The notes: a model not told the origin generated them from the sequence alone. A stretch of DNA of 58,173 nucleotides from Bacteroidales bacterium (GCA_910575545.1 CAJTFH010000024.1:1-58173); one strand, 5' to 3'. Numbered from the stretch's first letter, positions 28,383-40,093 are shown. Made by a program: numbers and translations.

Positions 28383-28510
28383 GAGGGTGTGTCATAATGG
28401 CTCATCTGGGTCGTCGCCCGAGGGCTTCGGGTTCGGTCATTGACCTTAGTCAACTCCCTTCACCCTCACCCTCAGGCTCCTACCATCTGAACCATTCTGA
28501 CAGCACCCTC
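28383..28510. repeat. Intergenic inverted-repeat element (~128 bp)
   Basis: Left end 28383-28409 (GAGGGTGTGTCATAATGG...) and right end 28483-28510 are imperfect inverted repeats about 27-28 bp long with four or five differences. The interior folds into smaller hairpins (CCCGA/TCGGG at 28417-28432; GGTCA/TGACC at 28435-28445, overlapping an alternative TTGAC/GTCAA). It could be a non-autonomous mobile or REP-like element, or a structured RNA. The plus-strand 65-codon frame across it (from 28397) looks spurious. Confidence 0.6.
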
Positions 28511-28561
28511 TCCATCCGGATGCCAAAAAGGCGTTGGTCGAATTTCGACACAACGCCTTTT
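28498..28561 (-). repeat. Dispersed repeat with terminator hairpin, copy A
   Basis: Read on the minus strand this matches 54572-54634 (copy B, plus strand) over about 63 bp with roughly five differences: hairpin, then TGCATCCGGATGG and a GGG-rich CTGTCAG end. Confidence 0.85.
28526..28561. terminator. Bidirectional terminator between GlmU-like and DXS-like genes
   Basis: AAAAGGCGTTGGTCGAA (28526-28542) pairs with TTCGACACAACGCCTTTT (28544-28561), with one bulge. It is flanked by A and T runs and sits between convergent genes. It is the core of the dispersed repeat copy A. Confidence 0.8.
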
Positions 28562-28585
28562 GTCTGTAAGATTGTTGGCGGACGG

Positions 28586-30352
28586 TCAGACTAACGATGC
28601 GATGGCTTCGGGGGTTAGGCCGCAGGATGCGAGCAGATCGGAGGCTTTGTAGCGGTCGGGGAATGCTTTGGGAAGGCCGAGGGTGTGGACTGTGACGGCA
28701 CTGCCCGACAGGTAGGCGGCGATTTTTTGGCCGAGGCCTCCGTCGAGGGTGTTATCTTCGAGTGTTATGACGGCCTGGTAGTCACGCAGATTGTCGAGTG
28801 TGTCGGTGTCGAGATGCGATATGACCCTTGGATTGATGAGGGTGGGGTTGAGACCGCGGCCGCGCATAATTCCGGCAGCCTGTCTCCCGATTGTGAAAAA
28901 GTCGCCGGCAGCGATAATGGCAATTCCCCGGCCTTGTTCAACTGTCAGATAGCCTGCGTTGGCATAATCTTTTTCAACCTCTCCTTCGGCATGGACAACT
29001 TTGCCGGAAGGGGTGCGCACCACAACGGGTGTCACCCTTTGGGTGATTGCCCAGTCGAGCATGGCGAGATATTCCTCGACATTTGTGGGGGCGAGGAAAA
29101 GTATGCCCGGGATGTTGGATATCATCGGCACGTCGAAAAAGCCGAGATGGGTCATGTCGTTCATGCCCCATACGCCTCCGTAGAAAGTCACTATTGTGGC
29201 CGGGTTGCGGTTGATTGACAAGTCTTGCGACAATTGGTCGTAGGCACGTTGGAGGAATGTTCCGCATACTCCGAAAACGGGGTTGCATCCGGCGTTGGCG
29301 AGTCCCGATGCCATAGCTACGGCCTGTTCTTCGGCTATGCCGACATCTATGAACCGGCTTCCGGCCGCTTCGCGCCGGTCTGGATAGAAACCTATGGCTC
29401 CGGGAGTGCCGGCTGTCAGAACGCACAGGCCGGGGTTGTTGGCCATGCGGTCAAGCATATGGCTGGTAAATATGTCGATATAGTTGTCGGGGTTGGCCGG
29501 GGTGCTGAGCGCTCCGGTCTTGGGGTTGAACGGTGCAGAGAAATGGAATGCCTCTTTTTGCTTTTCAGCAACCGGCAACCCGTGGCCTTTAGTTGTGTTT
29601 ATGTGGACTACGATAGGGGTGTCGGAATCTTTTACTTCGCTGAAGGCTTTGACCAGTGAGCGTAGGTCGTTGCCGTAGCCTACATAAAGGTATCTGAATC
29701 CCATTGCACGGAACAGGTTGCAGTCGGCTGTGCCGTTGGTCTGGCGCAGAAGTGAGAGGTTTTCGTAGATGCCACCGTGGTTCGGGGCTATGCTCATTTG
29801 GTTGTCGTTGACAATGACGATGAAGTTTGATTTCAGCGTTGCGGCATAGTCGAGTCCTTCAAAGGCTTCGCCGCCGCTGAGCGACCCGTCGCCGATTACG
29901 GCAATGACATTCTCGTGTGTGCCTTTGATGTCGCGTGCTTTGGCGAGCCCGGTTGCGAGCGATACTGATGTTGATGTGTGGCCGAGTGCGAATATGTCAT
30001 AGGGACTTTCCCCGGGGTTTGTGTAACCGGTCACTTCGCCATAGCGTTCCGGATTGATGAAAGCGTCGATGCGGCCGGTCAGCATCTTATGCACGTAGGT
30101 CTGATGCGACACGTCGAAGACGATTTTGTCGACAGGTGCGTTGAACACGTAATGGAGGGCAATGGTGGCTTCAAGGAAGCCGAGGTTGGGCCCTGCATGG
30201 CCTCCGTGTGCTGCCAGTCTGGCAATAAGCGGGGCGCGTAGTGCATCGGCAAGTGATTCAAGCTGTTCGATGGTGAGGGGCCTGATGTCGTCCGGTGAAC
30301 TGATGGCAGACAGATTTATGCTGCCCGGAAGTGAGGTGTCGATTATGCTCAT
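28586..30352 (-). CDS. DXS-like thiamine-diphosphate enzyme (divergent 1-deoxy-D-xylulose-5-phosphate synthase paralogue)
   Basis: 588 residues, against ~620 for E. coli DXS, and alignable to it with a constant offset of 29 in the second half. Kept: His in GGHAGPNLG (H52), DVSHQTY (H83), ThDP motif GDGSLSGGEA to NDN (154-184), catalytic Glu341, Arg369 and His402. Changed: DXS Y392 to C363, R420 to Y391, D427 to N398, and R478 (RYPRG) to S449 (RTPSG). These residues hold the glyceraldehyde 3-phosphate substrate, so the acceptor is probably different. A TAACTTTG box at 30384-30377 fits its promoter. Automated annotation would call it dxs; I think the reaction is open. Confidence 0.8.
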   Translation of the reverse strand: MSIIDTSLPGSINLSAISSPDDIRPLTIEQLESLADALRAPLIARLAAHGGHAGPNLGFLEATIALHYVFNAPVDKIVFDVSHQTYVHKMLTGRIDAFINPERYGEVTGYTNPGESPYDIFALGHTSTSVSLATGLAKARDIKGTHENVIAVIGDGSLSGGEAFEGLDYAATLKSNFIVIVNDNQMSIAPNHGGIYENLSLLRQTNGTADCNLFRAMGFRYLYVGYGNDLRSLVKAFSEVKDSDTPIVVHINTTKGHGLPVAEKQKEAFHFSAPFNPKTGALSTPANPDNYIDIFTSHMLDRMANNPGLCVLTAGTPGAIGFYPDRREAAGSRFIDVGIAEEQAVAMASGLANAGCNPVFGVCGTFLQRAYDQLSQDLSINRNPATIVTFYGGVWGMNDMTHLGFFDVPMISNIPGILFLAPTNVEEYLAMLDWAITQRVTPVVVRTPSGKVVHAEGEVEKDYANAGYLTVEQGRGIAIIAAGDFFTIGRQAAGIMRGRGLNPTLINPRVISHLDTDTLDNLRDYQAVITLEDNTLDGGLGQKIAAYLSGSAVTVHTLGLPKAFPDRYKASDLLASCGLTPEAIASLV

Positions 30353-30534
30353 AATGGTTTAAATGTTTTCCTGTTGCAAAGTTAGCAGGATGCCGTGTAT
30401 CGCGGCTTATCAATATTGCGGCTTATCCAACCAAAATTGTGCCGGACTAAAAACGGGCAAAGTCGTGAAGTGTGTGGAGCCGCACATACTCACTTAAACG
30501 CTTTGTTGGAGGTTGGATTTGCGTGGGTGTGTTG

Positions 30535-32703
30535 TTAACGGGATTTGCGGTGTGTTATCCGTTTCTTGATAAGGTTCAGGCGATGAAGCCGCGCACGGAG
30601 GGAAACCCACAGGGGCGATGCGGTGGTCACAATGTCAGACCCCAGGGGGTCGGTGAATGTGAACTGCGGCTCGGCTCCGAACTGTTCCGGATAAATCATG
30701 CAGATGTTGTTGCGCGAGAAGTAGCGTTGCAGCAGCATGGGTATCTCGGCCATCGACGATGAGTGGGATACGGAGTTGGCGCGTGCACTGATTACAACAA
30801 ACAGGTCGTCGTCGAGCACCCGGTTGGCCAGCAGAATGAAATCGTCGCGGTCGGCTATGTCGCGGTATTCATGCCGTATGCCCAGCCCGGCTTCTCGGAT
30901 AACCCCTCTTATTATGGGCTGTTGGGTGGTGTCGGCACAGAAGATTATGCGGCAGCCGATTTCATAGGAAAGATTACCCAGGGCAAGAACCCATTGGGAA
31001 AAACCGGTTTCGTATTGGGCTTTTTCCGGCACGAAGACAACGATGCGTGTTATTGTGTTAAGCGGTATATAGCATCTTGAGATAATCACCATCCGGTTGG
31101 TGGAATTAATAAGTTGCTCTGTTTTCGGACCGAGAAAAGAGTCGATAATCGTGTTTTTATGGTGCATACCGAGGATAACCTCGGAGATGTCGCGCTCCAG
31201 GATGGTGTTGACGATGCCTGTCACTGTGTTTATATCGAATCGCTCGATGGTTTCAATTGAACTGTCGGCGGCGGCGGCGGCGGCAGCGGCGAGCCTGAGT
31301 GAATTGGTGCCGGTGGCTTTTGATGCTGGGGTGTTGTCGTTGCGCACATGCAGGGCATAGAGCATGTCGGCGTCGATGCCTGTGCGATGGCGACGCATCA
31401 TCATGGCAAGTTCTATTAGCGATGGTGATGTGACGGGATTGGAAACGGGGATTAGGGTGCGTATGCGCCGTAGGTTTCCGGCGGCTTTGTCTGGTTCGGT
31501 TGAGAGTGAGCGAATCTTGATTTTCGATGCAGCTCCCGAGGTGAAGATGGGGGCGAGTGCGCAGGTTACCAGTATCACAAGCACTGTGCCGTTGAGGATT
31601 GCCTCGTCCATCATCCGCGAGCCGTCGGGGAGGGTCATGTTGTAGCCGGTGGTTACAACCGCGAGTGCCACGGCTGTGTGGGCTGTGGTGAGTCCGAACA
31701 TCATCGTACGGTCGCAGGCGGCCATCCTGTAGGCCTTTTGGGCGATGTAGGCCGCCAGCCATTTGCTGGCAAGGGCGATTATAAGCATTATTGCCGCAAC
31801 ATAAAGGGTGTTGCCGCTCATTATGACCCTGAGGTTGATCATCATTCCTACCCCTATCAGGAAGTAAGGGATGAACAGGGCGTTGCCGACGAATTCGATG
31901 CTGCTCATCAGTGGGGAGTTGACAGGGATGTAGCGGTTGAGCACCAATCCGGCAAAAAAGGCCCCTAACACAGGTTCAAGGCCGATGGCAGCTGAAATCC
32001 AGGCAGAGAAAAACACCATTACCAACACGAAGATGTATTGGGTGACCTTTTCGCTGTAGAGCTTGAAAAACCAGCGTGTCAGGCGGGGATAGACATAAAG
32101 CACTGCAACGCAATAGATTGCCAGGCGGCCCAGCAGCGATAGCGTGCCGATGAGATTGAAGCTGCCCGACTGATGTATGTTCACCGCTCCGGCCAATACG
32201 ATGAGCGCTCCGACAACGGCTATGATCGTGCCCACCACTGAAATGAGCACCGCAGGGCTTTTTGTCAGTCCGAAACGGGCGGCCACAGGGTAGGAAATCA
32301 GGGTGTGGGAGGCGAACATCGAGGCCAGCAGGAAGGCTGTGAGCCACCCTACGTGGAGTATATAAACAGATGCCAGCACCCCCATTACCATAGGTATGAA
32401 GAATGTGAGCAGTCCGAAAAGAATGCCCCGGCGCATATTTAGCCGCAGGTGGTACATGTCGATTTCCAGTCCTGCGAGAAACATCAGGTATAGCAACCCC
32501 ACCTGGCCGAAGATGGCGAAAGAGCTGTCGCTGTCGAGGATGTTGAGTCCATGAGGGCCTACGGCTACTCCGGCAACGATCATGCCTACGATATGCGGAA
32601 TCTTCAGCCTGTTGAGGATTACGGGCGCAAGCAGTATGATGACCAGCACAATCAGGAAGATTGCGACCGGATCGGTTACCATTGCTGCTGCGAGTGTAAT
32701 CAT
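30535..32703 (-). CDS. CPA2-family cation:proton antiporter with C-terminal nucleotide-binding-like domains
   Basis: 722 residues. The first ~400 form about 12 membrane helices of the monovalent cation:proton antiporter-2 (KefB/NapA-like) fold: RLKIPHIVGMIVAGVAVGPHG, LYLMFLAGLEID, EPVLGAFFAGLVLN. The remaining ~320 are cytoplasmic and resemble paired universal-stress-protein domains (IPVSNPVTSPSLIELAMMM; EVILGMHHKNTIIDSF), which may sense a ligand. Ion (K+ or Na+) cannot be read. Transcribed after asd on the same strand. Confidence 0.88.
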   Translation of the reverse strand: MITLAAAMVTDPVAIFLIVLVIILLAPVILNRLKIPHIVGMIVAGVAVGPHGLNILDSDSSFAIFGQVGLLYLMFLAGLEIDMYHLRLNMRRGILFGLLTFFIPMVMGVLASVYILHVGWLTAFLLASMFASHTLISYPVAARFGLTKSPAVLISVVGTIIAVVGALIVLAGAVNIHQSGSFNLIGTLSLLGRLAIYCVAVLYVYPRLTRWFFKLYSEKVTQYIFVLVMVFFSAWISAAIGLEPVLGAFFAGLVLNRYIPVNSPLMSSIEFVGNALFIPYFLIGVGMMINLRVIMSGNTLYVAAIMLIIALASKWLAAYIAQKAYRMAACDRTMMFGLTTAHTAVALAVVTTGYNMTLPDGSRMMDEAILNGTVLVILVTCALAPIFTSGAASKIKIRSLSTEPDKAAGNLRRIRTLIPVSNPVTSPSLIELAMMMRRHRTGIDADMLYALHVRNDNTPASKATGTNSLRLAAAAAAAADSSIETIERFDINTVTGIVNTILERDISEVILGMHHKNTIIDSFLGPKTEQLINSTNRMVIISRCYIPLNTITRIVVFVPEKAQYETGFSQWVLALGNLSYEIGCRIIFCADTTQQPIIRGVIREAGLGIRHEYRDIADRDDFILLANRVLDDDLFVVISARANSVSHSSSMAEIPMLLQRYFSRNNICMIYPEQFGAEPQFTFTDPLGSDIVTTASPLWVSLRARLHRLNLIKKRITHRKSR

Positions 32704-32784
32704 GGGGGATAGGTGTTAAGTTTTAAGCCGCACGTTTTCAGTCGGAGGTTATAGGTTTGGATTCTATGTACCTGGACTTATCAT

Positions 32785-32812
32785 TTATGACTTACGACTT
32801 ATGACTTATGAC
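32785..32812. repeat. Heptamer repeat (TTATGAC x4) overlapping the 3' end of asd
   Basis: Four consecutive 7-bp units TTATGAC/TTACGAC/TTATGAC/TTATGAC; on the minus strand this is the GTCATAA unit. The stop codon and last residues of asd (HKS-stop) are made of repeat sequence. Confidence 0.8.
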
Positions 32813-33815
32813 TGTTTTTTAATATATGCCACGCAATCTGGACGGCGTTGAGGGCGGCGCCTTTGCGGATCTGGTCGCTGACAGTCCAGAAGGTGAGCCC
32901 GTTGGGGGTTGAGAGGTCGGCGCGGAGACGCCCTACGTAAACTGGGTCGTGGTGGGCCAGTTCGAGCGGCATGGGGTAGACGCGGTTGGCGGGGTCGTCC
33001 ATCAGCACTACTCCGGGGGCTTTGGAAAAGGCTTCGCGTGCCTGTTCGACTGTTATGTGCTGTTCTGTCTCGACCCATATGGCTTCGGAGTGGGCGCGCA
33101 TCACCGGCACGCGCACGCACATGGCGCTGACGCTGATATTGGGGGAGTGCATGATTTTGCGTGTCTCGTTGAACATCTTCATCTCCTCTTTGGTGTAGCC
33201 GTTGTCGGTGAACTGGTCTATGTGGGGGATGACGTTATAGGCCAATTGTGCCGAGAATTTCTCGACTGCCGGTTTCTCGCCGCGTGAGATTTGTTCGTAT
33301 TGCATGGCGAGTTCGTCCATGGCGGCCTGTCCGGCTCCGCTTGCGGCCTGGTAGGTTGCCACATGCACGCGGCGGATGGGGGAGAGGTCGTTGATGGGCT
33401 TCAGGGCCACGACCATCTGTATGGTTGTGCAGTTAGGGTTGCCGATTATCCGGCGGGGTGCGTTGAGGGCGTCGTCGCCGTTGACCTCGGGTACTACCAG
33501 CGGCACGTCGGCATCCATGCGGAAGGCCGAGGAGTTGTCGATCATCAGTGTGCCGTTGGCGGTTATGGTCTTGGCATATTCGCGCGATGTCGATGCTCCG
33601 GCAGAGGTAAAGGCGATGTCGATGCCCCGGAACAGTTCCGCATCATGAGTCAGCTCTTTGACGATATATTCTTTTCCCTTGAAGTTATATGCGCGTCCGG
33701 CACTGCGTTTCGATCCGAAAAGGGTCAGCCGGTCGATAGGAAAGTCTGTCTGGTCGAGCACGCGGAGAAGTTCCTGGCCTACGGCGCCGCTGGCGCCTAC
33801 GATTGCTATGTTCAT
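32799..33815 (-). CDS. asd: Aspartate-semialdehyde dehydrogenase
   Basis: Reduces aspartyl phosphate to the semialdehyde that feeds lysine, threonine and methionine synthesis. 338 residues with the NADP loop [13 protein letters not shown], the active-site Cys in [22 protein letters not shown] and [15 protein letters not shown]. The last residues (NSHKS) are encoded by the heptamer repeat and are probably not conserved. The start at 33815 is the ATG of [10 protein letters not shown]. Divergent from the GNAT-like gene, 112 nt away. Confidence 0.96.
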   Translation of the reverse strand: MNIAIVGASGAVGQELLRVLDQTDFPIDRLTLFGSKRSAGRAYNFKGKEYIVKELTHDAELFRGIDIAFTSAGASTSREYAKTITANGTLMIDNSSAFRMDADVPLVVPEVNGDDALNAPRRIIGNPNCTTIQMVVALKPINDLSPIRRVHVATYQAASGAGQAAMDELAMQYEQISRGEKPAVEKFSAQLAYNVIPHIDQFTDNGYTKEEMKMFNETRKIMHSPNISVSAMCVRVPVMRAHSEAIWVETEQHITVEQAREAFSKAPGVVLMDDPANRVYPMPLELAHHDPVYVGRLRADLSTPNGLTFWTVSDQIRKGAALNAVQIAWHILKNSHKS

Positions 33816-33927
33816 TGCCTTATTGTCAGATTCGATTATTGATTTTAGGATTGATATGGGAGAACGTTTGAAGCCGTGGCTACTTTTTTTTGCAAAATTA
33901 CTAACTTTGCGGAAATTGCGACTAAAT

Positions 33928-34890
33928 ATGGAGATAAAAAGATACTCAAGCGTATGCGAGGGCGAATGGAATGCATTTGTAGAAAGGTCGCGTCAGGGCA
34001 CTTTCCTTTTCAACCGGGGGTATATGGATTACCATTCCGACCGTTTCGACGATTTTTCATTGATGGCATATGACCGTGGGGTGCTGAAAGGGGTTCTTCC
34101 GGCAAACCGGGTGGGGAATGTGCTCTACTCCCACCAGGGGCTGACATACGGGGGGTGGCTTACGCAGGAGGGGATGGATGCGTCGGGGATGCTTGGATTG
34201 TGGGCTGAAGCGGCTGGCTATCTTATTCCTGCCGGGATTGGCAGGATGGTCTATAAATGTATCCCCTGGATTTATTCTCGGATGCCGAGTGAAGAAGACC
34301 GTTATGCCCTGTTCCGTTCAGGCGCCCGGTGGGAGAGCTGCCAGGTGGCAAGCGTGGTGGATTTGAGGAATGGGTGGAAGTTCGACAGTAACGGGCGCCG
34401 CAATGCCGCCAAGGCCTCCAGGGCGGGGGTGCGGGTGGTGGAAAGTGATGATTTCGGAGGGTTCTGGCGGGTGCTGACGCAGGTGCTTGCGGAGCGTTAT
34501 GGTGTAGCCCCGGTGCATTCGTTGGCTGAGATGGAGCTGCTCAAGGGGCGTTTCAATGACAATATCCGCCTGGTCCTGGCTGTCGATGCCGAGGGTGAAG
34601 TGCTGGCCGGAACGGTGCTTTATATTGCCGGTCGTGTGGTTCATGTGCAGTATATAGCATCGTCGCATCGAGGACGTGAGGAGGGTGCGCTGGCATTGGT
34701 TTTCAGCCGGGTCATGTCGCATTTCAATGGGTATGATTTTTTCGATTTCGGGACATCCTGCGAAAATGGCGGCCTCTATCTCAACGAAGGGCTCCTGCGG
34801 CAGAAATCGGGGTTCGGTGGGAGAGCCGTGGTCTATGAATCCTTCATTGTCGATTTGGCTGAAATCAAGACGAAATTATTTGGCAGTTAG
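33928..34890 (+). CDS. FemAB/GNAT-like acyltransferase family protein
   Basis: 320 residues from ATG 33928 ([18 protein letters not shown]). A longer frame upstream runs antisense through asd and is rejected. The N-terminal [20 protein letters not shown] and the C-terminal acetyl-CoA-type region ([26 protein letters not shown]...[14 protein letters not shown]) fit the FemAB-like/Acetyltransf_6 group of GNAT proteins, some of which act on peptidoglycan or exopolysaccharide precursors. Substrate unknown. A TAACTTTGC box at 33902 is a possible -7 element without a good -33. The stop codon overlaps the spacer of the rpsL promoter. Confidence 0.8.
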   Translation: MEIKRYSSVCEGEWNAFVERSRQGTFLFNRGYMDYHSDRFDDFSLMAYDRGVLKGVLPANRVGNVLYSHQGLTYGGWLTQEGMDASGMLGLWAEAAGYLIPAGIGRMVYKCIPWIYSRMPSEEDRYALFRSGARWESCQVASVVDLRNGWKFDSNGRRNAAKASRAGVRVVESDDFGGFWRVLTQVLAERYGVAPVHSLAEMELLKGRFNDNIRLVLAVDAEGEVLAGTVLYIAGRVVHVQYIASSHRGREEGALALVFSRVMSHFNGYDFFDFGTSCENGGLYLNEGLLRQKSGFGGRAVVYESFIVDLAEIKTKLFGS

Positions 34891-34910
34891 GAAAATAAAT
34901 CGTAATTTTG
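34880..34910 (+). promoter_or_regulatory. Main promoter of the rpsL/S10 ribosomal super-operon
   Basis: TTG 34880-34882, exactly 20 nt, TAATTTTG 34903-34910. The element overlaps the stop codon of the gene upstream. Bases 34879-34922 match 58101-58144 at about 36 of 44 positions, including the spacer GGAAAA and the start region GCAACGYTTTTCG. The ~185-nt leader up to rpsL contains a 7-bp hairpin at about 34944-34969. Confidence 0.75.
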
Positions 34911-35100
34911 CAACGCTTTTCGGAGTATAGTGCGTCCTCGTGAATCCTAATCTGTTGGTGGATAGGGTTTTGGGCGCATTGGATGCGTGTGAAGGAGGTG
35001 GCTTTTCCGCTCTTCATCTGCAGCTCCGGGGTTTGAATGGAAAAAGAGAAAACGAAATATAGAAAAAGAACTTTAAGTTAACAAACACAAAAAGACTAAG

Positions 35101-35490
35101 ATGCCTACTATTCAGCAATTAGTAAGAAAAGGACGCGAAACCCTTGTGGATAAGAGCAAGTCGCCCGCGTTGGACTCCTGCCCTCAGCGTCGTGGAGTTT
35201 GCGTGCGCGTCTACACTACCACGCCTAAGAAACCTAACTCGGCTATGCGTAAGGTTGCCCGTGTACGTCTCACCAATGGCAAGGAGGTGAACTCCTACAT
35301 CCCCGGTGAAGGGCACAACCTGCAGGAGCACTCAATCGTGCTGGTGCGTGGCGGCCGTGTGAAGGACCTTCCCGGTGTTCGCTACCACATCGTGCGCGGC
35401 ACACTTGACACATCCGGTGTTAAAGACCGCACACAGCGCCGCTCCAAATACGGGGCCAAGCGTCCGAAGGCCGGTGCGGCTAAGAAGTAA
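35101..35490 (+). CDS. rpsL: 30S ribosomal protein S12
   Basis: Decoding-centre protein of the small subunit, 129 residues. The two loops that decide streptomycin response are wild-type: [15 protein letters not shown] keeps the lysine pair, and [14 protein letters not shown] keeps Lys and the Asp that is often methylthiolated. First gene of the ribosomal cluster here. In Bacteroides, as I recall, rpoC lies just upstream; here a GNAT-like gene does. Confidence 0.98.
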   Translation: MPTIQQLVRKGRETLVDKSKSPALDSCPQRRGVCVRVYTTTPKKPNSAMRKVARVRLTNGKEVNSYIPGEGHNLQEHSIVLVRGGRVKDLPGVRYHIVRGTLDTSGVKDRTQRRSKYGAKRPKAGAAKK

Positions 35491-35707
35491 TCTGATTGTG
35501 GCGCATGCGCCCTCTGTTATGAGGCCGGCGCCCGCAGGTGAAGAGACTAAATAGCACCACGAGAAATCAACCCTGTTTTTTACCATTGTTTTTGATTTCC
35601 CGGAGCTGACAACGGTTGAGTAAACCCCTATGGCCGGAGGGCCGGGGTTGAAGAAGACACCAGCCACGACGAAAAAGCAAAAACACATCTTTTCGCTTAA
35701 ACTTAAA
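35491..35707 (+). other. Structured GC-rich spacer between rpsL and rpsG
   Basis: 217 nt, long for this junction. It holds the 12-bp palindrome GGCGCATGCGCC (35500-35511), a TTATGAGGCCGGCGC tract (35517-35531) shared exactly with the rpsJ-rplC spacer, and GGCCGG repeats near 35632. It may be a leader or processing element. Confidence 0.5.
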
Positions 35708-36184
35708 ATGAGAAAAGCTAAGCCTAAGAAACGCGTGATTCTGCCGGATCCGGTGTTTCACGACGTGAAAGTGACGAAATTCGTCAATCACCTCATGTAT
35801 GACGGTAAGAAAAACACCGCTTACACTATTTTCTACAGCGCACTGGAGACTGTGAAGTCGAAAATGCAGAATGAAGAAAAAACCGCTCTCGAGATTTGGA
35901 AGAAAGCCCTCGAGAATGTAACTCCCCAGGTGGAAGTGAAGTCGCGCCGCGTCGGTGGTGCCACCTTCCAGGTCCCCACTGAAATCCGTCCGGACCGCAA
36001 GGAGTCGATATCAATGAAAAACCTCATCAATTATGCCCGCAAACGTGGCGGCAAGACCATGAGCGACAAGCTGGCCGCGGAAATCATGGATGCCTTCAAC
36101 GACCAGGGCGGCGCCTTCAAACGTAAAGAGGACATGCACAAGATGGCCGAGGCAAACCGCGCTTTCGCCCACTTCCGCTTCTGA
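35708..36184 (+). CDS. rpsG: 30S ribosomal protein S7
   Basis: Primary binder of the 16S rRNA 3' major domain, near the E site. 158 residues from ATG 35708 ([17 protein letters not shown]). The 26-codon extension from 35630 starts inside the structured spacer and is not family-like. Typical blocks are [33 protein letters not shown] and NRAFAHFRF. In E. coli S7 represses the str operon; the spacer ahead could serve that role here, but this is only inference. Confidence 0.97.
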   Translation: MRKAKPKKRVILPDPVFHDVKVTKFVNHLMYDGKKNTAYTIFYSALETVKSKMQNEEKTALEIWKKALENVTPQVEVKSRRVGGATFQVPTEIRPDRKESISMKNLINYARKRGGKTMSDKLAAEIMDAFNDQGGAFKRKEDMHKMAEANRAFAHFRF

Positions 36185-36243
36185 TTGCATGATGGAAACA
36201 CAGTGTCTTTTCATTGATTAAACGATTCATAGATTCCACCAAA

Positions 36244-38370
<2,127 letters not shown>

Positions 38371-38418
38371 CCAGGCCGCCCAGACCTGTTCCAACTTAAA
38401 AAATAAGAAAACAACAAT

Positions 38419-38724
38419 ATGAGCCAGAAAATTAGAATCAAACTGAAATCTTACGATCACAACTTGGTTGACAAGTCGGCCGAGAAGATTGTAAAGACAG
38501 TGAAGGCTACAGGTGCGGTCATCAGCGGTCCCATACCCCTGCCCACCCACAAACGCATTTTCACTGTAAACCGCTCTACTTTCGTTAACAAGAAATCACG
38601 CGAGCAGTTCCAGCTCTCAGCCTTCAAACGCCTTATCGACATATACAACTCGACAGCCAAGACTGTTGATGCGTTGATGAAGCTCGAGCTCCCCTCGGGT
38701 GTAGAGGTGGAAATCAAGGTGTGA
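38419..38724 (+). CDS. rpsJ: 30S ribosomal protein S10
   Basis: 101 residues; head protein of the small subunit that in other bacteria also binds NusB for antitermination. Recognised by [20 protein letters not shown] and the signature [18 protein letters not shown]. Opens the S10 part of the cluster, 48 nt after fusA. Confidence 0.97.
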   Translation: MSQKIRIKLKSYDHNLVDKSAEKIVKTVKATGAVISGPIPLPTHKRIFTVNRSTFVNKKSREQFQLSAFKRLIDIYNSTAKTVDALMKLELPSGVEVEIKV

Positions 38725-38835
38725 TGCCTTTTCCCATATGGCGGCGCCGGCCTCATGCCGGTAGAGGTTTATGAGGCCGGCGCAGCTACAATGAATAAAA
38801 AAAAGAAATATCCCAATTTATAACTAACTACAGAA
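38725..38835 (+). other. Hairpin-bearing spacer between rpsJ and rplC
   Basis: A perfect 13-bp stem, GCGCCGGCCTCAT (38744-38756) with ATGAGGCCGGCGC (38771-38783), closes a 14-nt loop. No T-run follows; A-rich sequence does. The right arm is shared with the rpsL-rpsG spacer. Candidate attenuator, processing site or autoregulatory leader. Confidence 0.6.
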
Positions 38836-39453
38836 ATGCCAGGATTATTAGGAAAGAAAATCGGAATGACATCCGTTTTCAGTGCCGACGGCAAAAACGT
38901 GCCGTGCACTGTTATCGAAGTAGGTCCTTGTGTGGTTACCCAGGTTAAGACTGTGGAGACCGACGGCTACAATGCCTTGCAGCTTGGTTTCGAGGAGCAG
39001 AAAGAGAAACACTGCACCAAACCCGAGCTCGGTCACTTCAAGAAAGCCGGTGTCACCCCCAAGCGCCACTTGGCCGAGTTCAAGGGTTTTGACAGCGAGT
39101 ACAAACTCGGCGACGTTATTGACGTTGCCCTCTTCAGCGAAAACGATTTCGTGGACGTTGTGGGCACTTCGAAGGGTAAAGGTTTCCAGGGCGTTGTTAA
39201 GCGTCATGGTTTCGGCGGCGTAGGTCAGTCGACCCACGGCCAGCACAACCGCCTTCGTGCCCCCGGTTCAATCGGTGCCTGCTCTTACCCTGCGAAGGTG
39301 TTCAAAGGGATGCGCATGGCCGGCCAGACCGGTAACGAGCGTGTGACCGTTCAGAACCTGAAGGTTGTGAAGGTTATCCCCGAATACAACGTGTTGATGA
39401 TTAAGGGCTCGATTCCCGGAAGTAAAGGTTCAATCGTAATGGTAGAGAAATAA
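38836..39453 (+). CDS. rplC: 50S ribosomal protein L3
   Basis: 205 residues; early assembly protein near the peptidyl-transferase centre. [20 protein letters not shown] at the start and the loop [20 protein letters not shown] identify it; the Gln in VGQSTHGQ is the usual methylation region. The last base of its stop codon is the first base of the rplD ATG, so translation is coupled. Confidence 0.97.
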   Translation: MPGLLGKKIGMTSVFSADGKNVPCTVIEVGPCVVTQVKTVETDGYNALQLGFEEQKEKHCTKPELGHFKKAGVTPKRHLAEFKGFDSEYKLGDVIDVALFSENDFVDVVGTSKGKGFQGVVKRHGFGGVGQSTHGQHNRLRAPGSIGACSYPAKVFKGMRMAGQTGNERVTVQNLKVVKVIPEYNVLMIKGSIPGSKGSIVMVEK

Positions 39454-40073
39454 TGGAACTCGCAATATACAACATAAAAGGAGAAGACACCGGGCGCAAG
39501 GCTGTGCTCAACGACCAGGTGTTTGCCATAGAGGCCAACGAGCATGCCGTATATCTCGATGTGAAGCAGTACCTGGCCAACCAGCGTCAGGGCACGCACA
39601 AGTCAAAGGAACGTAGCGAAGTGTCTGGTTCCACCCGTAAGCTCCATAAGCAGAAGGGTGGCGGCGGAAGCCGCATAGGTGACATCAATTCGCCTGTGCT
39701 GGTGGGTGGCGGCCGCGTATTCGGCCCCCGTCCCCGTGACTACCGCTTCAAGCTCAACAAGAAGCTCAAGCAGCTTGCCCGCAAATCGGCCCTGACAGTC
39801 AAGGTTCAGGAAAACCAGATTAAGATTGTGGAAGATTTCACATTCGACGCCCCCAAGACTAAAGATTTTGTAAATTTTACTAAAAATTTCAAACTTGAAG
39901 GCCAAAAGGTGCTGTTGGTTTTAGCAGGCCAGGATAAAAACGTATATTTGTCGGCTCGTAATGTGCCGGGCGCCAGAATCATGACTGCAAGCGACCTGAA
40001 CACATACTCGCTGCTCAACAACAAAGCCATCATCCTGACGGAGAGTGGCCTTGACGTCGTTAATAAATTTTAA
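39453..40073 (+). CDS. rplD: 50S ribosomal protein L4
   Basis: 206 residues; part of the exit-tunnel wall through its central loop ([20 protein letters not shown]). [20 protein letters not shown] and the C-terminal Rossmann-like half match the family. In E. coli L4 represses the S10 operon at its leader. Overlaps rplC by 1 nt. Confidence 0.97.
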   Translation: MELAIYNIKGEDTGRKAVLNDQVFAIEANEHAVYLDVKQYLANQRQGTHKSKERSEVSGSTRKLHKQKGGGGSRIGDINSPVLVGGGRVFGPRPRDYRFKLNKKLKQLARKSALTVKVQENQIKIVEDFTFDAPKTKDFVNFTKNFKLEGQKVLLVLAGQDKNVYLSARNVPGARIMTASDLNTYSLLNNKAIILTESGLDVVNKF

Positions 40074-40093
40074 TCCGTAGGAGGAATCGAAGA

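Noticed and set aside
28381-28570. tRNA-like or riboswitch-like gene
   Set aside because: Stems do not fit a cloverleaf and there is no T-loop consensus; described as an inverted-repeat element instead.
28397-28594. 65-codon plus-strand frame across the 28.4 kb inverted-repeat element
   Set aside because: Low-complexity Ser/Pro product, runs through two hairpins and a terminator; more likely a by-product of the repeat.
35630-35707. 26-residue N-terminal extension of S7
   Set aside because: It begins in the structured spacer and S7 relatives start at MRKAKPKKR.
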